Shown: positions 24,433-37,002 of the stretch, in pieces | How positions within the stretch are numbered: position 1 is the stretch's first letter | How the letters are laid out: every line of letters starts with the position of its first letter | From: Piper betle | Taxonomy: Eukaryota; Streptophyta; Magnoliopsida; Piperales; Piperaceae | Assembly (NCBI GenBank): GCA_033002965.1 | Contig: JAURVB010007586.1 | Location: forward strand, 1 to 64,000 | Reading direction: 5' to 3' | DNA: 64,000 nucleotides | The notes under the pieces: model-generated | Databases searched by the model: none | What the model was told of the DNA's origin: nothing | What the model saw: only the letters and a program-made list of their open reading frames with translations | Program-made: the position numbers and the translations under genes

Positions 24433-26360
24433 CCTTTGGGAATGAAACAACCCTCTCACTAATCTAGAGCCCACTATGATTGGTACGTGCACCTGCTAAT
24501 GGTACGTGAGAGTCAGTTTCACCATCTCTTGTCTCACTGAAAACACAATAAAATTATATATATAAGCCTCGGAAGGGATTTACATAATAGACCAAAAGGT
24601 AACTTGCGATAGATCTTGTTTTTAAAATAAGACTCGAGGGATCTTATCATCGAGAATCCGAAAAACTATTCGACTAAATGAGCCGAGTTAGGTAGGATCC
24701 GATAATACACCATTTAACCTGTCTTACAAATAATAATTCAAATCACAATAGAAGAAGCGATAAACAATGGACAAGTCCTAAATAGACCTGTCGTCCAAGC
24801 TCCAAGGTTAACATCTCATCTACGGCGAGTTCAAATTCCGAAACCTACATCAAAACCCACTGCTAAGTAAAATACTTATATTTCTACATGATGCATGCTT
24901 GTCGTGTGTACTCACATCATCAATACATCATAATAAAGAAAATAGTGTTAAACAAACCTACAACTAAATATCCATCATGTAAATCAAGACATAATAAAGA
25001 AAATGACTAATAAATAAATAATAAATAAATAACTAAACTCATGGATAGATAGACAAATAATAAACACGTGAAAATAAATAATACTCTAATCATAAAATAA
25101 TTATATAGTTATATTATATAAATACATGGCTAAATATGAGTAAATATCACATATATTTATGTTAGTAAACATATAAATAATTAAATATATAATCTTTCAA
25201 TAAATAAATAAATAAATAGTTAATATTAATTAATTTGGAATACTAATAGCATCATACCTATCCAAAACAAAATACATAATTAAATACAAATAAATAATAA
25301 CATACACACAACAAACAAATAGATAAATAAATTAATAAATATATAAGTAAATACAATTTAGTAAACATGAATATGACTAATATTAATAAGTAACTATAAC
25401 ATTAATATTAATAATAATTACATAAACATTCATTATACACGACAAACAAACAAATAAATAACAATGACTAGATAAATAAATAATACTTATAATGTCAAAA
25501 TATGGCAAATAGTATGAATATGAATCTAAAATAATGTAGGGGTTCTCGAATTACCGAAATCAGTCGAAAATGGTAAAAAATGGGCAAAAATGGTAAACCG
25601 AGTCAACTAAGCTAAACCAACTCGATCTAAGTTAACTAAACGGGTGGGCTAGGTCAGCTGGGTGGATGCGGGCATGGATTGCCAGACTCGGGCACAAGCT
25701 GGTGACTAGGCAGGCAGATGTGAATGCAGGCAAACGGGCCGGCGGTGATCGTCGTTTGATATCGCCAACAACAGCACGATAGATGCCCTTGATGGTTGTG
25801 ATTGACAAAGGACATCGAGACAGAGGTAATGGGGATGGTGAATGAGGGAGCCTGGCTGCTGATTGGCTGGAAACCAATAAAAAGTGGACAGAATAGCCTT
25901 TGAGTATGGCAATGTCTCTGGCGACGATCGCGGTCACAGCGGGTCGTGGGTGGTCTCAAAAGTTTGGCCTTGACAAGGGGAAGCCATTTGGGTAGTCTGA
26001 TCGGCTAGAGGTGGCTCACCAATGCCGAAAAATAGCTCAAACAGCAGTGGCGACGGTCAAAAATTGGCAGATGAAAGCCGATGACGATGTTGATTGCGGC
26101 GGGGCCAGTGGTGATGACAAGTATGGATTGATAGGCAGTCGCATGACAGTCATGGTGGTGCCAGTTTGGTGGCCGGAGGTTGGTTGCCTGCTCGTCAACG
26201 GCGAGCCGAAGTGTCGGCGGCGCTAAGGATGAAAAATATTTTGAAAATACAGGGTAAATCTCCTCAAAATACATGGTGGCGGTGCTAAGGTGACGTGGAC
26301 CGTCTAGATCTTGCCACATGGACCCCCACTAGGCCCACGTCTACGGTCATGCCACTTGGG

Positions 26361-26403
<43 letters not shown>

Positions 26404-26850
26404 CAGAAAGCTTGGATCAAGACTAATGAAAGTCGAAACTAACTCAAGGCCTAAAAGTGAATTTATGGACAGAAATCGAGGTATGAAAACTAATTGGGCC
26501 TCAAAACTCTAAACTCAAGTGGGTGAAAATCTGCGATTCAAATCAAGTTGGGCCCACATGGGTAATCCAGTAGTCCAAAATCTCTAAGATGTATGTAAAT
26601 GAAATCCCCTAAAAATCCCAAACTGATACTAAACAGTGCAATGACTTAGATCTAACCCTAAAGCCCTGGCTAATACAAAAAAATTGATAACTAATTCGTT
26701 GTTGTAGCATGACTAAAGCTATCATCTATATGTCGGGCATATTCAGCCTCCATACAATGTTCATATGCCCATTTGGGCCCATACTCATGGTCTAAAAACT
26801 AGTCTGACTTGAACTCACTTGAACCGACTTGAGACTATCTCGAACTGGGC
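24433..26850 (+). mobile_element. 3' part of the older plus-oriented LTR-family copy
   Basis: Shares the order of landmarks of 22335-24390: aatctagagcccact, a ggaagggatttacataatagac-like stretch, gtccaagctccaag, a long AAAT-rich stretch, ggggttctcgaattaccgaaa, a GC-richer part, then cttagatctaa-like words. Sense-strand frames in 25632-26319 reflect the GC-richer LTR segment and show no domain. Confidence 0.6.
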
Positions 26851-26956
26851 AAAATAGTACCCATCTACTGCACGCTTCTCTGGGTGTGGGGTCGCAACGG
26901 GCTCTACTTCACGCTTCCTCACACCTAGAAAAGCGTGAAGTAGATGGGTACTATTG
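26851..26956. repeat. Imperfect inverted repeat at a plus/minus copy junction
   Basis: aatagtacccatctactgca ... gcttctctgggtgtgg on the left is mirrored by cctcacacctagaaaagcgt ... gaagtagatgggtacta on the right, with a loop of about 25 bases. The plus-oriented copy ends here and a minus-oriented one begins. Confidence 0.75.
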
Positions 26957-27805
26957 TATATAATGCATGTCTAGACTTTTGGTGCCATAGGGCACTGAAG
27001 GCAACTGCTTGAAAGTACTTGGCCTTTACGTTCTTAGCCAATTATTATATGGAGGTTTGGAAAGGGCTTAGGATATATAATTTTTCCCGAGAGTGAGACT
27101 AATTATTGTCAAGAGAGGTATTTGTCGAGAGTGGCAAAACACCAATTCAGTTTGGGATGTTATCGAATCTCCAACTTGATGGCTCCTCAGTAGATGTCAT
27201 TTAAATATTCTCATAGAGATTATATATGATTTTCCTTTCTCGTGAAGATCAGATTCCACTTGACAGTTTGTACTAGTTATTTTTTGAACCAGTGATACTC
27301 GTCGTTCACATTTTTCCTATTATATATATATATATATATATATATGTTTTGTATTCTTGGGTGTTGGGTTCGCATGGTGGAAGGATAGATAGTTGCTACA
27401 TACACTTATGCTCATAGGATTATTGTTTCTTTTTGCTCTTTTGTTTGTGTTTAATGCATGTTTATGTATTTACTTGATATATCATGATGTACATTTTAAA
27501 CTTTTTTGTTGTAGTAGATCATACATGATATCAATTTATATTTTGGCTGTTATTACATGTTGAGTGTTCAAATATTTTGTCATTACACATAGTATTTTAT
27601 AAGCCTGTTGCACACACTCATTCATCTTTTTTTGTTGAGTATTGGTTGTGCACGAGTAGTGTCTACCTTTTTCAAGATGTCAAAATAGTTATTTTAATCT
27701 ATTTTTCTTTTTAGTCTTATAAATTAATTAATTTAAATATAAATGGACTCAATTATAATAATTTTGATTCGAATTTTAAATGATCTTAAATTGGGGTATT
27801 ATATA
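26957..27805 (-). mobile_element. Minus-oriented LTR-family fragment
   Basis: The reverse complement follows the first 0.8 kb of the 21571 copy, with landmarks catgtctagac, gcactgaaggcaactgc, cttggcctt, an AT microsatellite and finally aaattggggtattata, the counterpart of the TGACACC start. It is truncated at its inner end. Confidence 0.6.
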
Positions 27806-29199
27806 GAGTCAATCAAGGTTGATTAAAATTTATTTTTAAAATATTAAATTATTATAACCAACATCATTGTTCAAAAATAATTTATTTATAAAATTAAAAT
27901 CTATTTGTAATGTAAACAGGCGATACATCGTGCTTATTTATTTATTTATTGTTAAATCCAAAATCATTTTATGAAAAACTTGGAAGTTACGAGCCTATAC
28001 GACTTTGTAGAAAATGAAAGTTGGAAGTGATTATGAATATATAAATATATATATTGAATAGGAAAAATCATCAAGAAAAGACAATCATAATGAGGTGAAT
28101 CCAATGGAGGTAATAATCGATAGATATCCTCCTTATCCTGCTTCTCTCCACTTCCTTTTGAGTTCCTCCTTTGCCCACCCATTGCTATCAGCTTTGGAGC
28201 TCGGTGGCTATGACCCTCGTGCCGTTTGGTGCCTGGTGGGATGCCACTCTTGTTTCTCAAAGGCTGCAATGCCCGCCAATGACTGTGCAGTCCTTCCCCA
28301 GAAAAGGCCAAACTGGGGAGGGATAGAGGGGAAGAGCTGGCGTTGTGGGTAAGTAGAAGCCATCAAAAGAGGTGGAATCTTTGTGGGGAGAGGTTGAGGT
28401 TGATGAGGTGGAGCTGGAGAATCAGAGGTTGAATGTTCTAGAGGTGAGTTAAAGGCTCTTCCTTCGTTGTTGGAAGGTTTAAGTTCGGAGTTTTGATCTC
28501 CTATGGGTAAGCAAGCAATTTTTAGATTTTTGCTTTCTTCTTGCTTCCACCGATCTACTTGTAAGATATATGGATTGTGAAAAGTGGGAAGTTTTTTTTT
28601 CTTGCTTTTTCTTGGTTGTCTGTTGGTTTGAAGTGATATGTGTGTCGAGCTGTTGGTGTTGATTTGTTTGGATTGGATGAGGGAAATCTATACATGTATG
28701 ATTCTTCAAATGAATGAGTTCTTTGACATTTGTATGCAATCATGGGGAGGCTTTTGTTTTTCGGGTGGTACGATTCATTGAACATGTAGCCTTACTGTTT
28801 TCTATGCGAGTTCTAGACCTTTCATCATCTCATCTTGCTTTTTCGGACTCTGATCAATTGTTGAAGAGCTTTGGATATCATCAACTGAATTGTCTCTGAT
28901 GTTTTTGAGTGTTCGTATGGAATTTGGCGGGTATAATAATTTTGATATTCCTAGAAAGTGTTATATTCATGTCAGAAATTCCGGAAAAGTTAATCTTCTT
29001 TGCTAAACAATTCATTCACGTTTCTTTCAGGTGTACGATGAAGTAGCAATTGAAGCGTAAGCTGGGAAACAAGATCGCAGCTTCAATTTTCGGTCTTTTG
29101 GTTGAAGCGCATCCTTCCCAATTACGGGCTCAGGGTCAAGGAATTCCATTCACTTGAGTATTTGCAGAGAAGTGATAGTTGCAATTTTCATTGTAAACG
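27806..29199. other. 5' flank and leader of the ankyrin gene
   Basis: AT-rich to about 28090, then mixed. A leader intron is likely to end at tttctttcag (acceptor at about 29030), just before gtgtacgatgaagtag. Several short open frames here show no similarity and are not called. Confidence 0.45.
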
Positions 29200-31285
29200 A
29201 TGCCAATATTGGACAAACATTGGAGTTTCCGTGACAGGAAGAGAAGCAAAGAATCTGCAGGGAAACGAGGAGATACTCCATTCCATGTGGCCTCTAGAAA
29301 TGGGAATCTGGGCAAGGTTAAAGACATCCTTCAAAACAATGACAAAGGCCATTTGAATGATCTAAAGTCCAGAAAGAATCAAGATGGGGAGACGGCTTTG
29401 TATGTTGCAGCTGAAAACAACCAGAGGCTTGTTGTTGTTGAATTATTGAAGCATGCTGACCTTCAATCAGCTGGTATTAAAGCCAACAATGGTTTTGATG
29501 CATTTCACGTTGCAGCTAAACTAGGTCATCTTGGTAAGAACTTACCCTTTTCTTTGTTATTGGTTTAAGCTGATCTCAATTTATTGCGATGATTATCGTA
29601 AGTATGCTGCTGAGATGACATCTGCTTGTTTTCTGTCTATGTTTTAACATATGATTGAGAAGTTATGCGTTAGAATGGGGGCCGTATGTCATTCTAACAA
29701 AGGCACTCTTCATATCAGTTCTTCATGCCATTTCTTCTTTCTTTTGGCAGAAGTGTTGAAAGAGCTACTGCAAAATTTTCCACAGTTGGCTATGACAACG
29801 GATACATCCAATTCTACAGCCCTGCACACTGCTGCAGCACAAGGACACTATGATGTGGTCAACCTTCTACTTGAAACAGAATCCAGTCTTGCAAAAATAT
29901 CCAAGAACAATGGAAAGTCTGCCCTCCATTCTGCTGCAAGAATGGGGCACCTAGAAGTGCTCAAAGCCCTCATTGATAACGAGCCTGATGTAAGTGTTAA
30001 GAAGGATAAGAAGGGCCAAACAGCTTTGCACATGGCAGTTAAGGGAATAAACATTGATGTCGTTTTGGAACTGATTAATTCTGACCCTTCAATCTTGAAT
30101 TGTGAAGACAATAAAGGAAATACAGCTTTGCATATTGCCACTAGAAAGGGTCGAATTCAGGTTTGTTGTTCAACGACATAAATTTGCTTATTAAATCTTT
30201 ATCTTCAAACATTTTTTTAATGTATGTCGTGAACTGGCTATCTGATTGCTTATCTAAATTGTTTTCATGATTGGCAGATGATGAGAGTCTTGTTATCAGC
30301 AGAAGGGATAAATGTCAATGCAACTAACAAGGGTGGTGAGACTCCACTTGATATTGCAGAAAAATCTCATAATGAGGAACTAGTTCCCATTCTAAAAGCA
30401 GCTAATGCTATTACCTCCAAGGAGCAAGGAACTACTCCAGTTGCTAACAAGCAGTTAAAGCAAACCGTTAGTGACATAAAGCATGATGTTAAATCTCAAC
30501 TCCAAGAAACCCATCAAACGGGAATGAGGGTCCAAAAGATAGCCAAGAAGATCAAGAAACTTCATATAGGTGGCCTAAACAATGCTATCAACTCAGCCAC
30601 TATTGTAGCTGTACTTATTGCTACAGTTGCTTTTGCTGCTATCTTCACTGTTCCTGGTCAGTATGTGGAAAATGATGTGGATGGAAGTACTCTTGGAGAA
30701 GCGCATATCGCAAACAAATCATCTTTCATGATCTTCTTTTTATTTGATTCACTGGCTCTTTTCATCTCATTAGCTGTGGTCGTGGTACAAATATCTATAG
30801 TGGTTGTGGAGCACAAGGCGAAAAGGCAAATGGTGTTTGTGATCAATAAGCTTATGTGGATTGCCTGCCTCTTCATATCGGTGGCTTTTATTGCACTCTC
30901 ATATGTAGTTGTTGGATCCCATGGCTTGTGGCTGGCCATCTCTACCACTGTAATTGGCAGCTTAATCATGTTGGCAACCATTGGATCTATGTGTTATTTC
31001 GTGATCATGCATAGAATTGACATGTCAAACATTAGAAATATAAGGAAAACTTCGGGAAGTCAATCTCGTTCGTGGTCTATATCTAATGTTCTCTCAGATG
31101 CAGAGTTGTTGAATAGTGAAAAAGGATGTACGCCCTTTAAATCTATGTTGAATATGAAAGGCCAAATTGTCTTAGACACTTCATGTCTACTCAAGAAGTT
31201 GCAGTATCTATTGGGTTCTCTTGAGCGAGTGGAAGAACATACTGCTACAGTGGGATTCTTATGGATTGATCTCAGGTTGTGTTGA
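29200..31285 (+). CDS. Ankyrin-repeat/PGG-domain membrane protein (ITN1/ANK-like)
   Basis: Exons 29200-29533, 29751-30160 and 30278-31285 join in frame to 583 aa. The start is ATG 29200 (MPILDKHWSFRDRKR), followed by about eight ankyrin repeats: DTPFHVASRNGNL, ETALYVAAENNQ, DAFHVAAKLGHL, STALHTAAAQGHYDVV, KSALHSAARMGHLEV, QTALHMAVKGINIDV, NTALHIATRKGRI and ETPLDIAEKSHNEEL. A basic linker (VQKIAKKIKKLHIGGLNNAI) and the PGG domain with four membrane spans (TIVAVLIATVAFAAIFTVPG onward) complete the family layout. Such proteins are membrane adaptors in plant stress and immune signalling; the partner here is unknown. The family usually ends shortly after DSE/DAELLNSE with K-R-M-Y-A-L. Here the frame runs on for about 49 residues because a base appears to be missing in the A run at 31119-31123 (see findings). 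Confidence 0.9.
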
Positions 31286-33420
31286 TTTATTCTGGGGCAG
31301 TTGTTTTCCCTATCCAACCAGAGTGGTAGGCATATCCATCAAGGCAATTGGAAGTTTGTAACAGAGAAGGTCGTCTTATTTTATGATTGTTTACCTATAG
31401 AACGAGGCTACTTTTTTACCAGTATGTTCATCTTCTGTCAGGTAAAATTGACTTACATCTTTGTAAATTGTAGTGATTTCTTGATAGTTAATAATATAGG
31501 CAGGTTTTTATTATTTGCAGATATTAATCCTCATGGCTCCACACATATGAACATCCCTTTTTTCATGCAAATCTTTTTGCATTCAGTGTCTAGGGCTGAA
31601 ATTGACATCTCTACTGGCTAATAGCCAATGCAGAACGTCTTATTTATGCTGAACAAAAATTTTCCATCATCTTCGCAATTTTGTTGTGCAAGTATGGTAG
31701 GTTGGAAATTGGAAGCACCTGTCATTGGTTTGTGCTAAAATTTCCTGAGTTATGTCAGATGCTACAGTCCTCATGTTGCCATCCTTCCACTCTGAGCAAG
31801 CATAGCAAACTATGTATCCAATTTTGTGGCTTGTGAAAGCTTATAAAAAGCATAATTTATTTTGGCTTGTATCTTTATAAGCTAACTTGCTTTTCTTCTC
31901 AGATTGGTTTCCAGTGTGGATCAAACTTCTTTTCTGGTATAGAAGGTGAGGAAGTGATGCTAGATTTACGAGCACAACTAAAAAAAGATGAATGTTCCTC
32001 CAACCAATAAACGGTGAAGTGAAACAAAGAGTTCATACATCATGTTGGTCCATACTAGTGCTTGCAAATACTACTATTTGATTGTTGAAACATTACACGC
32101 ATCTCTTAGCTAGGATACAGCAACTTCATGGAATGGGAAGCTACTTCTCAGGTAGAGCTCTAGCTGATTCTTTCGGCTCTTGAATAAGGGTTACCAGCAA
32201 AAACTGTGATCTTGCCTAGTTAGCTTATGGATCTTGGTGTAGGCTAGTTACCATGTAAATAACACACGAGTTCCTTTGTTTTCTACCATTGATATTGATA
32301 ATTCTACAGAAATCTAGCTTCCTTCTTGGAAACGTCATGCATGCCTGTGGACTTCCTCCAACAAAATTCTCTGTTGAGGAATTGTACCAGGCGTTTCTCC
32401 AGCGTGACTTCCATGAGTAGAGTTCATAGAGAAAGAACAATGTTTCTTCAGCATTTCCATTGTTCCAGAGATGGTTGTTTTTGTTTTTACGTAATCCAGC
32501 GTTTCCGTGGCTCTGCTTGGGTATTTCTGCCAGGATCAATAATCCATGCGAGTTTGATCACATTTAGAAAGAGGTGACTTCAGATGTTAATCACAATACT
32601 AAAACAGCTTTCCATATGTTAACAACCTTAGATTCTGCTAAATGCCAAAAACGTGGAATAGAGAATTGTAAAGGGAAACACAAAACAGAGAAAAATGTGT
32701 TGGTGATCATACTTCATAAAGAATTCGCCGTCAAAATGGTTTCTAACAAGGAATTGAGAAATTGATTTACCAAAATCAACGAAAATTTACCACTTTTGTA
32801 TTTTGGATCAATCATAATATAAGCTGGGAGCTGCCTGATCATCTTCTTCATTGGTCGGTCCCTATTGGCTCATCTGGTTGCTACGGTGGCTCAACTTCTC
32901 TTGATCGTCCAGTGACTCAAGAACAAGAAAAATGAATAGGATTTGTAGCATATTGATAGTGAGGTGCGGGCCTGGTAATCTTTATGATCTCTTCTGCCTC
33001 TCTTTCAGTATTTGGCATACATTCTTGTGCTCTCTCGTTTACCATTCTCGCTCTCATTTACCATTCTTCTCTTTATGCTTACGTATATCACGTATTTCAT
33101 AAAATGGAAATGGGAGTCACAAGCAGGGTGGAGTGTATTGATCAACCATCTGCTTACTGAGAAACTACAACCCAACATAACTAATCAAATGGTATGCCAG
33201 GATTCCTTTTTGCATTACGTGCAAACAATAATCAATCCTTGCAAGGATTTTCCTAGCTAAATACGAGAGGAGAAATAGATGGTAGCTAAAGTGGAAATGC
33301 CAATCAACATGGATTGTGCAAATACATGTATGATGTATCACCTTCATTAGTTAAAAAAGACAGAGCAGTGCCTAACCATGAAAAAGAGATAAGCAGCCTT
33401 CTTTAAAATAAAACAAACTA
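31286..33420. other. Ankyrin gene 3' flank and spacer
   Basis: Immediate 3' UTR, then DNA of average composition. Open frames such as 32225-32539 (-) and 32326-32577 (+) overlap each other and show no domain. Nothing further is recognised. Confidence 0.4.
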
Positions 33421-33445
33421 TAAATAAGTCCGATGCAAGTTTTTA

Positions 33446-33898
33446 GGCCTCATGGGCCCTTAAAAAGGATTTGCAATAGATGTCACGGGTCTTTATTACT
33501 CCAAAAATTAGTTCAGGAAATAAGGTTTTCTTATTAGTTCATATATAAGTCACCAATACTCTCTACGATGAGGGATAAATCTAATAACTCCCCTTCACAC
33601 ATCCTGACAATTCCGAAATCATCATCGTCTGACAAACGAACCAATGTGAGATAAACTTATCAAAAACTCCCCTTTATACATCGGGCGATTCCAAAATCAT
33701 CATTGTCTGAAGGCAAAACGCAGTTCTAATACTATTGTTGGGCCCCAAAAAGGACTTACAATAAGTTGTTACGGAAAATGACTTGTAATAAATTTCATGA
33801 GCCTCTCTTACTCTAAAAATTAGTTCAAGGAAAGAGGCCTTTACATTAGCCTATATACAAGCCACCAATTATATCTACAACCAATGTAAGATAAACCC
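33446..33898 (+). repeat. Diverged duplicated repeat unit
   Basis: Two related halves, 33446-33600 and 33739-33898, share gggcccttaaaaaggattt / ggccccaaaaaggactta, ccaaaaattagttca / ctaaaaattagttca, tatataagtcaccaat / atatacaagccaccaat, and gataaat/gataaacc. The spacing is about 295 bp. This is probably part of an old transposon; the ends are not defined. Confidence 0.6.
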
Positions 33899-33919
33899 AA
33901 TAAAAATAAGGAGAAGATG

Positions 33920-36050
33920 TTCTCTAAGCCACTTTTATTAGTCTAATTTAACTTTTTTTAACAAAAAAAACAAAAATTTACTTGTTTGCTCTTACCAAAC
34001 TTTGGAAAAGTGAGGCTTATGAGTAAGACTTTTTCCTTTCTCTATCTCAAACAAACGTTAATGACGACTTTTGCAAGCTTAATCACGACTTTTTGGATCC
34101 CAAAACAGTGGCATTGATCCGAGGATAATACAAAAGGAATCAAAGCATATTTCCCTACAAATCGAAAGCTCTCATCTCCTTTGCTTCTTTTGGGCAGGGA
34201 ACAGACATGAGAGTGTTTTTAAGGCCCACTAGTCTTGAGTATGCCTACATATGCCTTCTTTATCAACTTTTAAGTAATTATATATTGACTTTTCCTTCTT
34301 ATTTGTTCCAAAAAAATGTTTACAACTAGGTTATATATTTCGGATCAGATATTCTGAGCTCCATATTGGATAAGGAAACCCATAAATATGAAATAAGGTA
34401 TTAGGATTCTAGATTGATTTTTTTTTTTGGTAAGTGAACACCTTCTATCCCAGTTTAGGGTTAGGAAGGAACATTGCTCGAAGGCTCTCTACACCGTATA
34501 CTCTAGCTTAATTGGAAGGATTTACGGGTACTCCAATGGTCACACCTAACTTCAAATTAATATGCCTAAGTTATTTTTTAAGTACAATTAACTAAAATAA
34601 AATATTTAGAAATTAAATATTTATAGGCTCACTTCAATAAACTATTAATTTTATTTTATTTGATACGTGGTACGATTAATTTTTAAATAATTTTACATTC
34701 CATCATCCTCTTTTAAGAAATTTTGTCCTTATAATTTTATTTCTCGCCCCATGGACCGCGTCAATGTTTACTCTAGCCAACTATTTAATATGATTTTTTG
34801 AATCTACATATTCTTTGAAATCAGTGGTTTTCTAACATGACCTCAACGATAACTTTACTTAAAAAATAATAGCAAATATTCCTTTTACAACTAATACTGA
34901 CAAAATTTTTAGCAAATAATACCTTCTCATCAATATAACCCATAATAAAATATTTTTTTCCCATTGTTATTATAAATACAATGGAAGTAACGCTGTTATT
35001 ACTTCGGTCCCTTTTTACTTTTTTCGGGATTTATTTATTATTATCATTTATTTTAAGATATTGAAGAATAAAATACCTTATTTAATATCCGCCCATTGTG
35101 CACTTTGACATCCCTGAAACGACCAGGTCAAAGTACAAATTACCAGATTTAATAACTTATTAAAAATAATATTTTTAAGCATAACTTTAGTAATATACTT
35201 AATTTTATCCCTAACGGATAGTTTAAATACAATTACTCATTTTAATTACAATTATATTATATATATATATATATATTATATTTGATAGATAAAAGTTAAG
35301 AGTGCAGCCTCTCTCTGTCTGTCCTGTAATTTGCTGGATTAAAATTTTTTTATGAGATATCCAGAGTTTCAGAAAACTTCACGCACGTGAAGACACAGAG
35401 AAGGAGACAGCATGCACATGCAGTCGTCTGTTATTGAAACCTTTGTTTATTTGTTTGATCCAAACAAAGAGTTTTGATCCTATTTCCCTCCAAAATCCAC
35501 CATCCCTGCAAAAAAGAAACACAACTACTGCATCACCTGTCACTCTTTTCTGTGCTGTTCACGTTCATCACCCTCCCCCACTGCTCCTCTTCCCACCCCC
35601 CACGCTACCCTGCCGAAGCATTCTTCCATAAAGTATACCAGTCTGGGGACCACCCTTCTCCGTTGTTGGTGGTCATGGCCGCCCACCACAACTGCCTCCC
35701 TTCTCCATTGACGCTTCTGACCTTCACTCGGAGTTCAATGGCCGCCATGCTGAGTATATATTTGTACGCTTTACGTTACGCTGGCTTTTTATCTATGGTA
35801 ATGGTGATTGTCATCGATGGTTTTTCACTTTTTCTTGAATTTGGCACAAGAAGATGATGGCGATGTGAGGAGGTGAGCAAGCTCGAGCTCAATGGTTGCT
35901 TGCCATTCACCCTATTGCTATGTATATATATATATATATATACTTCTTTTTACTGACGTTGGTTGGTCCACTGCCGTGTACATGGATATACTATTGAGAA
36001 TGGGAAAGTGGTCTGTATTAGAATGGGTAGCTTTACTCTTTCTCTCCTCC
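33920..36050. other. Spacer upstream of the FRIGIDA-like gene
   Basis: AT-rich from about 34550 to 35290, then more GC up to the promoter. The open frames at 35434-35857 lack a recognised domain. An AT microsatellite lies at 35922-35942. Confidence 0.4.
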
Positions 36051-36051
36051 C

Positions 36052-36058
36052 TATAAAA
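36052..36058 (+). promoter_or_regulatory. TATA box of the FRIGIDA-like gene
   Basis: TATAAAA in ctccctataaaagcctg, about 128 bases before a leader-intron donor. The spacing fits a transcription start near 36085 and a leader exon ending at 36179. Confidence 0.6.
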
Positions 36059-36179
36059 GCCTGCTGCTCTACTATTCCTTCCCCTTTCTCATGATGGTGG
36101 CCGCTCGCTTGGTTCCCATGTTCTCTAATCCCTTACCGTCTTGCTTTTGCTACCCAGATCGCGCGATTGATTGAAAACT

Positions 36180-36990
36180 GTAAGTCTTCTTGCAAAAGTT
36201 TCCATTTTTTGGGGGTTTGTATTGGCATATTTTGGCTGGATTTGATTTTGGTGAAATTTTTGGAATGAAATTGCGTATGTTGGATGTTACCAATTGAAAT
36301 TTTGGAAGGAATGGTATAAAGCTTGCTGCTTGACTGCTCAATTTTTGCTTCGGAAAGGCATTTGTGCGTTGGAAATTTGGCAGGTTTGTGAGGGACTTGG
36401 TTGTTTGGGTTGGTTGAAATAGGTCTTGCTTCTGTGTAAGGTTCCTGGTTTTACATGGTGGGTTTCTCTTTTTCACTTGGTTTCTGCTGTGACCAAGCTC
36501 ATTTTTTGGGTCACCATGGTGTCATATTCAGTTGCAACTAGCCAGATCTTTTGGATTTGTTATCTTGCAGAGGAAATTAGTCAAAGAGGTTAGCTTTTCA
36601 CAAAATATCTTGTCCAGGATGGGAATTCATGCATGTTTCCTGGATTTTTTGTTCTATCGAGGGACTAAAAATGAAAAGTCTTTTGCCATAAGTTCATGAA
36701 AAGGGGCTACAATATTATTTCGTTAACTGCTTTGCCTATATGGAGTGGAAGAAAAAAAAGGTTATTGTTATTTGTCCCGCTACTTTGTGCTTTTTTACAT
36801 AAGAATTTCCAAATTGTTCAAGTTAAAAACAAATGCATTGTATTGGGTTCATAGTTTCGACAACTGAGTGTAGATATTTTCTGTTTGATGGTAATCGATG
36901 AACAATGGGAAGCTCATGATTTCTCCCTAAAGTTTAATCGTGCAACTACCAAAAAAGATATGTTATGGAGTTTGCTCTCTATTTTTGTAG
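36180..36990 (+). other. Leader (5' UTR) intron of the FRIGIDA-like gene
   Basis: The donor gtaagtctt after ...ttgaaaact and the acceptor atttttgtag leave 12 bases of leader before ATG 37003. The reading frames inside are uninformative. Confidence 0.65.
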
Positions 36991-37002
36991 GGCTTCCTAG
37001 AG

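Noticed and set aside
35474..35857. 127-aa frame upstream of the FRIGIDA-like gene
   Set aside because: No similarity; lies before the TATA box and leader of the next gene and contains low-complexity CT-rich sequence.
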